The notes below the pieces were generated by a model, which was not told the origin of the DNA, made no database searches, and worked only from the letters and a program-made list of their open reading frames with translations. Below are positions 56,942 through 64,000 of a stretch of DNA of 64,000 nt, in pieces. The stretch's first letter is position 1; each line of letters starts with the position of its first letter. This DNA is from Buchnera aphidicola (Shivaphis celti). Lineage in GTDB: Bacteria; Pseudomonadota; Gammaproteobacteria; Enterobacterales; Enterobacteriaceae. The DNA lies in NCBI RefSeq assembly GCF_039349365.1, contig NZ_CP134977.1:1-64000 (forward strand), in the 5' to 3' direction. The translations under genes were made by a program, and so were the position numbers.

Positions 56942-57478
56942 TTATAATTGTATTTCTTGATATTTTTGAATAGATTGTAATATTTTTAATTTCGCAGTTT
57001 GTGCATTATCAAATCCGATGATTTTAACCCACTTATTCTTTTCTAAATCTTTATAATGCTGGAAGAAATGAGTAATTTTTAATTTTATTATTTCTGAAAT
57101 TTGGTCTATATGTTGAATATTTTTATACTTTTCGCAGATGTTTTTATGAGGCATAGCAATAATTTTATCATCTGCTCCAGCTTCATCGATCATTTTCAGT
57201 ATTCCAATTGGTTGACATTGAATAATACATGTTGGTTGTAAAGGATATGGTATTGGAATAATTACATCTAACGGATCACCATCTTCAGATAGTGTTTTGT
57301 TTATATATCCATAATTACATGGATACAGCATTGATGTAGGAATGAATCGATCTACAAATAATTGTTGTGTTTTTTTATTAATTTCGTATTTTATTGTATT
57401 TGTATGGTATGGAATTTCAACAATAACATATATATCGTTTGGTGCGTTTTCCCCTGGTGTGATATTTTTAAAATTCAT
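56942..57478 (-). CDS. ppa: Inorganic pyrophosphatase
   Basis: Ppa hydrolyses pyrophosphate to drive biosynthetic reactions. It has 178 residues (E. coli 176). The family signature DGDPLDVIIP supplies metal-binding aspartates. EIPYHTNTIKYEINK, MLYPCNYGYI and DEAGADDKIIAMP are conserved, as is KKW-like DLEKNKWVKIIGFDNA near the C-terminus. It is upstream of rpmB–rpmG on the minus strand and divergent from tldE. Confidence 0.98.
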   Translation of the reverse strand: MNFKNITPGENAPNDIYVIVEIPYHTNTIKYEINKKTQQLFVDRFIPTSMLYPCNYGYINKTLSEDGDPLDVIIPIPYPLQPTCIIQCQPIGILKMIDEAGADDKIIAMPHKNICEKYKNIQHIDQISEIIKLKITHFFQHYKDLEKNKWVKIIGFDNAQTAKLKILQSIQKYQEIQL

Positions 57479-57588
57479 ATTTTTAAAATAATTTAATTAT
57501 TTTAGTAATATAATAATTATACTATTTTTTCTAAAACATTCTATATGTTTAGAAAATTTTATTTCATTGATATTAAATATGGTTTTAT

Positions 57589-58935
57589 ATGACAATCAAT
57601 ATGTATAAATATGATCATGTAATCAATAAATCAAAAGAAATTATTTTGTATGTTTTAAATGTATTAAAAAGAAAAGTTGATGGAGCTTCAATATATATTT
57701 TACAAACATCGGGTTTAGAAGTGCAATCTAGAAATTTTAATTTAGAAAATTTATTTTTTAATCGTAATAGTACCATTACTATTACTGCATATAAAGATTA
57801 TAAAAAGTGTGTAGTCTCTTCAAATAATTTAAGTATTAGTAACATAAAAAAAATTCTTTCTCATGTATTTAATATGATTCAATATACATCACGTGATCGT
57901 CATTTTGCATTGCCCCATTTACATTTGTTAAGTTTTCAAAAAAGTGATATTTCTTTATTTTATCCGTATGAGTTAAATGTAAAAAAAAGTATGGATTATG
58001 CTAAGGAAATTGAAATGCATGCTGTTGAATATGATAAACAATCAATTTATATAGAAAATATTTATATTAATAGCTATATGCATTTTCATATTATTGGTAA
58101 TACAGATGGTTTATTACAAAATTATCATAGTACTTTATATTCTATGTCTAGTGTTGCAATTGCAAAATGTGATTCTGTTATGCAACAGGATTATTCATAC
58201 ACAATAGCACGTTCTTTCGATGATTTAAATTCTACAACATGGTTAGGAACAACCAGTGCGAAACGAGCGAAAAATCGTTTATTTGCTAAAAAAATTAAAA
58301 CTCAAAAATGTCCAGTAATTATATTTTCAGATATAGCAAATATTTTTTTTTCTTATTTTGTTTCTTCCATTAGAGGGCATAATGTATATCAAAAATCTAC
58401 TGTTTTATTAAATTATATGAATAAAAAAATTTTCCCTCATTGGTTTAATATTTTAGAGAATCCGAATTTAAATAAAGGTTTATCATCTAAACCTTTTGAT
58501 TCTGAAGGAGTAAAATCAAATACTCGTTTTATAGTGCAGGATGGCATATTATGTAGTTGGTTATTAAATAATTACACAGCTCGGAAATTAGGAATGTGTA
58601 GTACTGGACATGCTGATAGCATACATAATTGGTTTATTTTTAGTCAATTGAATGTAACTTTTTCTGATCTATTAAAAAAAGTTTATCGTGGTTTATTAGT
58701 TACTGAGTTTATGGGTCAAGGAGTAAATATTGTTACGGGTAATTATTCTCAAGGAATTTTTGGATTTTGGATAGAAAAAGGAGTAATACAATATCCGGTA
58801 ACAGAAGTCACTATTTCGGGAAACTTGCTAGATATGTGGAAAAATATTGTTGGGATCAGTAATGATATTGATACTAGACATAGTATTCAATGTGGTTCAG
58901 TTTTATTACAAAACATGCAGATTTCTGGTTTATAA
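57589..58935 (+). CDS. pmbA: Metalloprotease subunit TldE (PmbA)
   Basis: PmbA/TldE is the non-catalytic half of the TldD–TldE heterodimeric protease that trims peptides in E. coli (microcin B17 maturation, CcdA degradation). It has 448 residues (E. coli 450). Recognisable blocks are GLEVQSRNFNLENLFFNRNS, RSFDDLNSTTWLG, SSKPFDSEGVKSNTRFIVQD and VTGNYSQGIFGFWIEKGVIQ. TldD is not in this window. It is convergent with rnpB, with seven bases between. Confidence 0.94.
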   Translation: MTINMYKYDHVINKSKEIILYVLNVLKRKVDGASIYILQTSGLEVQSRNFNLENLFFNRNSTITITAYKDYKKCVVSSNNLSISNIKKILSHVFNMIQYTSRDRHFALPHLHLLSFQKSDISLFYPYELNVKKSMDYAKEIEMHAVEYDKQSIYIENIYINSYMHFHIIGNTDGLLQNYHSTLYSMSSVAIAKCDSVMQQDYSYTIARSFDDLNSTTWLGTTSAKRAKNRLFAKKIKTQKCPVIIFSDIANIFFSYFVSSIRGHNVYQKSTVLLNYMNKKIFPHWFNILENPNLNKGLSSKPFDSEGVKSNTRFIVQDGILCSWLLNNYTARKLGMCSTGHADSIHNWFIFSQLNVTFSDLLKKVYRGLLVTEFMGQGVNIVTGNYSQGIFGFWIEKGVIQYPVTEVTISGNLLDMWKNIVGISNDIDTRHSIQCGSVLLQNMQISGL

Positions 58936-58942
58936 ATATAAT

Positions 58943-59308
58943 CAAGTTAACCGATAAGCCGGATTCTGTATTAAACAGTCATTTATCTAGACCAATAATT
59001 ACTTATTGGTTCAAGCGGTTTACCCAGATTAATACGAGCAATATTATCAATCTTATTTAACCTTGCTCCGAGTGGAGTTTACATTGCCATATTTATTACT
59101 AAATATGCGGTGTGCTCTTAACACTCCTTTTCACCCTTACTTAATCTATATTAATTTTTTGTTCAATATAAATTAGCGGTATTTTTTCTGTTGCACTAGT
59201 CGTCAAAAAAAATTGCCCAGATGTTATCTGGCACTCTGCTCTATGGAGTCCGGACTTTCCTCTCATTAATAAAATATCTATTAATCAGCGACTGTCTTGG
59301 TTAACTTG
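58943..59308 (-). ncRNA. rnpB: RNase P RNA
   Basis: This is the catalytic RNA of RNase P; its protein partner rnpA is at 12515–12859. On the minus strand the bacterial type A core is clear: GAGGAAAGTCCGGACTCCAT, GTGCAACAGA, AGGGTGAAAAGG, GTAAGAGCACACCGC, GTAAACTCCACTCGGAGCAA and the 3' CCGGCTTATCGGTTAACTTG. The P1 stem is a perfect 10 pairs between CAAGTTAACC at 59308–59299 and GGTTAACTTG at the 3' end. Peripheral helices are AT-rich and short. The 5' 24 bases overlap the end of the co-oriented rsmI reading frame. Confidence 0.97.
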
Positions 59309-60160
59309 TTTTATTATATCACATTTTATTTTATTTTTTATTAAATATTTGTACAATATATTTTTTTTAATTTGACATATTTTAGATGTAATTTGAATAG
59401 CAGTTTTTTTTGATAACTTTGTGATTAGAATTGAAAGTACATTTCTTACATGTATAGGAATAGTTTGTTTTTTTATTTTAATTCCCTTTATTAAGATAAC
59501 GATTTCTCCTTTTTGTCTTTTAATATCTTTTTCTAGCCAAAGTAAAATATTTTTTGCTGTATCATATTTAATTTTTTCCCATTTTTTAGTTATTTCTTTT
59601 GCTAATACAATAATTTTTTTTTCTCCTAAAATTTCTATTATTGTTTTTATACTATTGATTATTCTATGACAGGATTCATAAAATATTGTTGTTATGTTTT
59701 TATATTTTATTTTTTTTAAGGTTTGGATTTGATGTGTTTTTTTTCTTGGAAAGAATCCTTTGTAATAAAATTCGTGACTTGGTAATCCTGAAGCGCTTAT
59801 TGCAGAAATTAATGCACATGGACCAGGTATAGGGGTAACTGTGATATTATTTTGATGGCATAATTTAATGAGCTTATAACCTGGATCATTAATATTTGGT
59901 GTACCCGCATCTGAGACTAACGCAATATTTATATATTTTAATTTGTTAAAAATTTTTGTAGTTAATTTATTTTCATTAAATTTATTAAAGGAAGATACAT
60001 AAGTAGTAATATTAAAGTTTTTTAATAAATTTCTTGTATGTTGAGTATTTTCAGTAATAATTAATTTTACTTGTTTTAATATATCGATTGCTCTAAAACT
60101 AATATCTTGCATATTACCGATTGGAGTTGCAACAATATATAATTTATTTTTAATTGTCAT
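59285..60160 (-). CDS. rsmI: 16S rRNA 2'-O-ribose C1402 methyltransferase RsmI
   Basis: RsmI (YraL) methylates the ribose of C1402 in 16S rRNA with SAM. It has 291 residues (E. coli 286). The N-terminal IVATPIGNMQDISFRAIDIL, VSDAGTPNINDPGYKLI and TPIPGPCALISAISASGLPS are family hallmarks. The C-terminal residues CDIIKQVNQDSR are encoded by DNA that also holds the rnpB promoter and the first 24 bases of RNase P RNA, so the stop codon TGA is inside rnpB. Its frame is complete. Confidence 0.96.
   Translation of the reverse strand: MTIKNKLYIVATPIGNMQDISFRAIDILKQVKLIITENTQHTRNLLKNFNITTYVSSFNKFNENKLTTKIFNKLKYINIALVSDAGTPNINDPGYKLIKLCHQNNITVTPIPGPCALISAISASGLPSHEFYYKGFFPRKKTHQIQTLKKIKYKNITTIFYESCHRIINSIKTIIEILGEKKIIVLAKEITKKWEKIKYDTAKNILLWLEKDIKRQKGEIVILIKGIKIKKQTIPIHVRNVLSILITKLSKKTAIQITSKICQIKKNILYKYLIKNKIKCDIIKQVNQDSR
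59313..59321 (-). promoter_or_regulatory. Extended −10 promoter of rnpB inside rsmI
   Basis: The minus strand reads TGATATAAT, a perfect extended −10 (TG-N-TATAAT). Its hexamer ends five bases before the P1 helix of RNase P RNA, so initiation at the usual distance would fall at about 59306, within the first bases of the mature RNA. The same bases encode Cys-Asp-Ile-Ile of RsmI. Confidence 0.65.
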
Positions 60161-60240
60161 TTTTATGGAAATTATTTTATTAAATATTTTAATATATAAT
60201 ATATAAATTATTTTTTCTATAAATTCATAAGGAATTTTTA

Positions 60241-61443
60241 TTGAAACGTGTAGTTATTACTGGTTTAGGAATTATTTCAAGTATTGGAAATAATAAAAGA
60301 CAAGTGTTATCATCTTTAAAAAAATTGCGATCAGGAATTATTTTTTCAGAAGAAATGCGTAATTTTGGAGTAAATAGTCAAGTATGGGGAAAAATTAAAT
60401 TAGATAAAAGAAATATTGATCGTAGTAAATTAAAGTTTATGAATACTGCTTCTTTATATGCGTATATAGCAATGGAACAAGCTATTCAAGATGCTGGTTT
60501 AAAAAAATCTATGTATCAAAAAAGTTATCGTGCTGGTGTTATTGCTGGAACTGGTTGTAATTTTTTTTCTAATGATATTTATAATAAAAATAATGATATA
60601 TATTTGTTAATTAAAACAATGCCGTCAAATATTTCAGCTTGTTTATCTACTTTCTATCATATTTATGGTATTTCTGACTCTATGAGTGCTGCTTGTGCGA
60701 CATCACTGAGTTGTATTAATCATGCTGTTGAATTAATCCGTTTTGGAAAACAAGATATTGTGTTTGCTGGAGGAGCTGAAGCGATAAACTGTGAATTAGC
60801 ATATAAATTTGATCAGATGAAAGTTTTATCAATAAAATATAATAAATCTCCAAAGACATCTTCTCGTCCTTATGACATATGTAGAGATGGATTTGTAATT
60901 TCTGAAGGATCAGGGATAGTTGTTTTAGAAGAATTGGAACATGCCTGTGCAAGAAATTCTAAAATTTATGCAGAAGTTATTGGTATAGGTATGACTTCTC
61001 ATGGTAAGAATATGGTTCAACCTTCAAAAAGCGGGTTATCTCAATCTATGAGTATGGCAATACATGATGCTGGAAATGTAGTCATTGATTATATTAATAC
61101 ACATGCCACATCTACTATGATAGGAGATATAACAGAATTACAAGCAATAAAAAGTATTTTTAGTCGTTATTCCCCATATTTTTCTTCTACTAAATCAATT
61201 ACTGGACATGCCTTAGGTGCTTCCGGTGTACATGAAGTTATTTATTCTATTCTAATGATGCAGAACAATTTTGTTTTTCCAAATATTAATATTAGTAATT
61301 TAGAACCATTAGCTAAAAATATGAATGTTGTGTTAAAAATGAAGTATGTAAAATTAAATTATATTTTATCTAATAGTTGTGGTTTTGGCGGTTTTAATTC
61401 TTCTATTATATTAAAGAAATATAATTTTGTTTTTAAAGAATAA
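60241..61443 (+). CDS. fabB: 3-oxoacyl-ACP synthase I
   Basis: FabB condenses malonyl-ACP with acyl-ACP in fatty acid elongation, including the unsaturated branch. It has 400 residues (E. coli 406). The start is TTG at 60241, supported by AAGGA upstream and by the immediate match KRVVITGLGIISSIGNNKRQ. The catalytic cysteine is at 152 in SAACATSLSC. The two histidines are in NTHATSTMIGD and SITGHALGASG. A segment before the cysteine (residues about 105–135) is shortened and diverged relative to E. coli, but the active site is complete. Confidence 0.96.
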   Translation: MKRVVITGLGIISSIGNNKRQVLSSLKKLRSGIIFSEEMRNFGVNSQVWGKIKLDKRNIDRSKLKFMNTASLYAYIAMEQAIQDAGLKKSMYQKSYRAGVIAGTGCNFFSNDIYNKNNDIYLLIKTMPSNISACLSTFYHIYGISDSMSAACATSLSCINHAVELIRFGKQDIVFAGGAEAINCELAYKFDQMKVLSIKYNKSPKTSSRPYDICRDGFVISEGSGIVVLEELEHACARNSKIYAEVIGIGMTSHGKNMVQPSKSGLSQSMSMAIHDAGNVVIDYINTHATSTMIGDITELQAIKSIFSRYSPYFSSTKSITGHALGASGVHEVIYSILMMQNNFVFPNINISNLEPLAKNMNVVLKMKYVKLNYILSNSCGFGGFNSSIILKKYNFVFKE

Positions 61444-61524
61444 TATAATAAGATTTTTGTTGAATTTTTTTTCTAAATGTATTATCTTGTATAAATAGTA
61501 TTATTGAAATACTTTGAGGGATAA

Positions 61525-62478
61525 ATGAATCAGTTGATTGGGTTACAAAAATTTACGAAAATTGTTGCAGATAGTGGTGATGTATATCAAATTAAAAAAT
61601 ATAAACCGTTGGATGCAACAACCAATCCTTCTTTAATTTTAAAAACAATGTCTCTACCTGAGTATAAAAAATTAATAGAAAATGCTGTTTCATATGGAAA
61701 AAAAAAAAGTTATCTTAAAAAAGAACAATTAATACATGCTAGTGATAAAATTTTGGTAAATATTGGAAAAGAAATTCTAAACTATATACCTGGAAAAGTT
61801 TCTACAGAAGTTGATGCGAGACTTTCTTTTGATAAGTTTGCATCTATTAAAAAAGCAAAAAAAATAATTAATATGTATGAAGAAGATGGAATTCATAGAT
61901 CAAAGATATTAATTAAATTAGCTGCTACTTGGGAGTGTATTCAGGCAGCAAAAGAACTTCTCAAAGAAAATATTAATTGTAATTTAACATTATTGTTCTC
62001 GTTTGCTCAAGCTATAGCTTGTGCTGAAGCTAATGTTTTTTTGATTTCTCCTTTTGTTGGAAGAATTTATGATTGGTATTTTGAAAAAAATTTAATTCAT
62101 GTTTATAATGTTAACAATGATCCTGGTGTATTGTCTGTAAAAAAAATATATCAATATTATAAAAAATATAACTATAATACTATTATTATGGGGGCAAGTT
62201 TTCGTAATGTTGATCAAATATTAGCGTTAGCTGGTTGTGATTATTTAACTATTTCTCCAGATTTATTAAATAAATTATCAAATACCGTAGGTTTTGTGGA
62301 AAGAAAATTATTTCCTTTAGAAAAACCTATTTCTAAGCCAAAAAGTGTATTACATGAATCGGAATTTCGATGGTTACATAATCAAGATAAGATGGCTGTA
62401 GAAAAATTATCAGATGGAATTCGTCAGTTTAGTGTTGATCAAGAAAAAATAGAAGAAATTTTAAACCCATTATTTTAA
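61525..62478 (+). CDS. talA: Transaldolase
   Basis: Transaldolase moves a three-carbon unit between sugar phosphates in the non-oxidative pentose phosphate pathway. It has 317 residues (E. coli 316–317). [10 protein letters not shown] is the N-terminal signature. The Schiff-base lysine is Lys131 in [12 protein letters not shown], and [20 protein letters not shown] and [20 protein letters not shown] follow. Whether it derives from talA or talB cannot be decided by eye; the pairing with transketolase matches the talA–tktB layout. It is followed 26 bases later by transketolase. Confidence 0.96.
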   Translation: MNQLIGLQKFTKIVADSGDVYQIKKYKPLDATTNPSLILKTMSLPEYKKLIENAVSYGKKKSYLKKEQLIHASDKILVNIGKEILNYIPGKVSTEVDARLSFDKFASIKKAKKIINMYEEDGIHRSKILIKLAATWECIQAAKELLKENINCNLTLLFSFAQAIACAEANVFLISPFVGRIYDWYFEKNLIHVYNVNNDPGVLSVKKIYQYYKKYNYNTIIMGASFRNVDQILALAGCDYLTISPDLLNKLSNTVGFVERKLFPLEKPISKPKSVLHESEFRWLHNQDKMAVEKLSDGIRQFSVDQEKIEEILNPLF

Positions 62479-62504
62479 TCACTTTTAATTACTAGGAACT
62501 AGAT

Positions 62505-64000
62505 ATGCGTTCTAGACAAGAATTGTCTAATGCAATTCGAGTGTTAAGCATTGACTCGGTTCAGGCGGCAAATTCTGGACATCCTGGAGCACCAATGAGT
62601 ATGGCAGATATTGCCGAAGTATTATGGAGAAGTTTCTTAAAACATAATCCAAATAATCCTTATTGGGATAATAGAGACCGTTTTATTTTATCTAACGGTC
62701 ACGCTTCCGCATTATTATATAGCGTACTACATTTAACAGGTTATGATATTTCAATAGATGATTTAAAGAATTTTAGAAAATTAAATTCGAAGACTCCAGG
62801 TCATCCTGAGGCAGGATGTACTCCAGGAGTTGAAATGACTACTGGTCCATTAGGTCAAGGATTAGCTGCTGGAGTTGGTATGGCGATAGCAGAAAAAATA
62901 CTGTCTTCTTATTTTAATCGTCTAAAATACAATATTGTAGATCATTATACCTGGGTATTTGTTGGTGATGGATGTTTAATGGAAGGTTTGTCGCATGAAT
63001 CTTGTTCTTTAGCTGGCACTTGGAAATTAGGAAAGTTAATTGTTTTGTATGATAGTAATAAAATTTCTATTGATGGTAAAATAAAAAATTGGTTTAATGA
63101 TGATACTGAAATGCGTTTTCATTCGTATCATTGGCACGTTATTAATCATGTTGATGGACATGATGCAGAAGAAATTTTAAAAGCTATTCATACTGCTAAA
63201 ATGGTTACTGATAGGCCAAGCATAATCATTTTTAATACAATTATTGGTTACGGTTCTCCGAATAAATCTGGTACATCAGATGTACATGGCAGTCCGTTAG
63301 GTTTAAAAGAAACAGAATTAACAAAAAAACAATTAAATTGGAAATATCCTCCATTTTATATTCCCGATGAAATATATGATTGTTGGGATGCACGAAATAT
63401 TGGTGATGAAAAAGAAAAAGAATGGAATGATTTATTTTCACAATATAAATTAGACTATCCAGATCTTGCAAATGAATATACTCGTCGTATGTCTGGTTTA
63501 TTGCCTAAAGATTGGTCTAAAAAGGTTTCTCAATTTGTTCGTACATATAATAATTTTTCCTCTATTGCTACACGTCAGTCCTCGCAAAATGTTTTAGAAT
63601 ATTTTGGTAAATTACTTCCAGAACTTTTAGGGGGATCTGCAGATTTATCACCAAGTAATTTAACTATGTGGTCCGGCTCTTTACCCATTCATAAGAAAGA
63701 TTCAGGTAATTATATTCATTATGGCGTTCGTGAATTTGGTATGACAGCTATTGCTAATGGTATAGCACAACATGGTGGTTTTATTCCTTATACAGCAACA
63801 TTTTTAGTATTTTTAGATTATGCTAAAAATGCAGTGCGAATGTCTGCATTACTGAAAACTAGACATATTATGTTATATACGCACGATTCAATTGGTTTAG
63901 GAGAAGATGGTCCAACACACCAACCAATTGAGCAATTACTGAGTTTGCGAACTATTCCTGGAATGAGTGTTTGGAGACCTAGCGATACTATTGAAACAAT
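62505..64000 (+). CDS. tktB: Transketolase (5' part, runs off the window)
   Basis: Transketolase transfers two-carbon units using thiamine diphosphate, linking with the transaldolase just upstream. The frame opens [20 protein letters not shown] and continues without a stop for 498 codons to the window edge; E. coli enzymes have about 663–667. [36 protein letters not shown], the ThDP/Mg motif [12 protein letters not shown] and the pyrimidine-domain [20 protein letters not shown] and [16 protein letters not shown] are intact. AGGAAC precedes the start. The symbol follows the talA–tktB layout; tktA is the alternative. Confidence 0.95.
   Translation, partial: MRSRQELSNAIRVLSIDSVQAANSGHPGAPMSMADIAEVLWRSFLKHNPNNPYWDNRDRFILSNGHASALLYSVLHLTGYDISIDDLKNFRKLNSKTPGHPEAGCTPGVEMTTGPLGQGLAAGVGMAIAEKILSSYFNRLKYNIVDHYTWVFVGDGCLMEGLSHESCSLAGTWKLGKLIVLYDSNKISIDGKIKNWFNDDTEMRFHSYHWHVINHVDGHDAEEILKAIHTAKMVTDRPSIIIFNTIIGYGSPNKSGTSDVHGSPLGLKETELTKKQLNWKYPPFYIPDEIYDCWDARNIGDEKEKEWNDLFSQYKLDYPDLANEYTRRMSGLLPKDWSKKVSQFVRTYNNFSSIATRQSSQNVLEYFGKLLPELLGGSADLSPSNLTMWSGSLPIHKKDSGNYIHYGVREFGMTAIANGIAQHGGFIPYTATFLVFLDYAKNAVRMSALLKTRHIMLYTHDSIGLGEDGPTHQPIEQLLSLRTIPGMSVWRPSDTIET

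Overview
The window is a gene-dense, very AT-rich piece of a gammaproteobacterial chromosome from an obligate insect endosymbiont. Its gene content and order fit Buchnera aphidicola: mnmG–atpBEFHAGDC–gyrB–dnaN–rpmH–rnpA–yidC–mnmE, then groESL–efp–dnaC–rsmD–ftsY–rpoH–metE–purH, then the thrU/secE/nusG/rplKAJL/rpoBC block, metF–argBGH, rpsU–dnaG–rpoD, ptsHI–crr, and ligA to transketolase. Base 1 is the GTG start of mnmG, the usual zero point of Buchnera genomes, so the window probably begins at a conventional origin of numbering. The species or aphid host cannot be read from the sequence. Nearly every protein is collinear with its Escherichia coli orthologue. There are no insertion sequences, prophage genes, CRISPR arrays or restriction systems. 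No gene-free stretch exceeds about 300 bases.

Layout. 1–8469: mnmG and the complete F1Fo ATP synthase operon (without atpI), plus strand. 8481–12109: gyrB and dnaN, minus strand; recF is absent between them, and dnaA is absent between dnaN and rpmH. 12361–15987: rpmH, rnpA, yidC, mnmE. 16011–19000: tRNA-Phe, a heat-shock promoter, groESL, efp. 18991–22382: dnaC, rsmD (start out of frame because of an A12 run), ftsY, rpoH. 22614–27250: metE, purH and a YqhA-family membrane gene that Buchnera usually carries on a plasmid. 27336–39188: minus-strand operon of four tRNAs, secE, nusG, rplKAJL and rpoBC (no tufB). 39401–43846: metF, a diverged argB, argG, argH. 43926–47825: rpsU–dnaG–rpoD. 47930–52412: tsaD, ribB, crr, ptsI, ptsH. 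52638–58935: ligA, tRNA-Lys, tRNA-Val, gltX, rpmG, rpmB, ppa, tldE. 58943–64000: rnpB, rsmI, fabB, talA and the 5' three quarters of a transketolase gene.

The genes serve energy production, replication, transcription, translation and protein folding, plus a few nutritional steps: methionine (metE, metF), the end of arginine synthesis (argG, argH), riboflavin (ribB), purine/AICAR (purH), PTS sugar uptake and the non-oxidative pentose phosphate pathway. I see no wholly novel multi-gene system. The unusual material lies in reduction and compaction: homopolymer runs that break or extend reading frames (rsmD, rpoC, the atpD leader), a promoter and RNA 5' end encoded inside the last codons of rsmI, a palindromic divergent purH/yqhA promoter, an apparent split between near-consensus tRNA promoters and extended −10 protein-gene promoters, and an argB that has lost its substrate-binding arginine alongside missing argC and argE.
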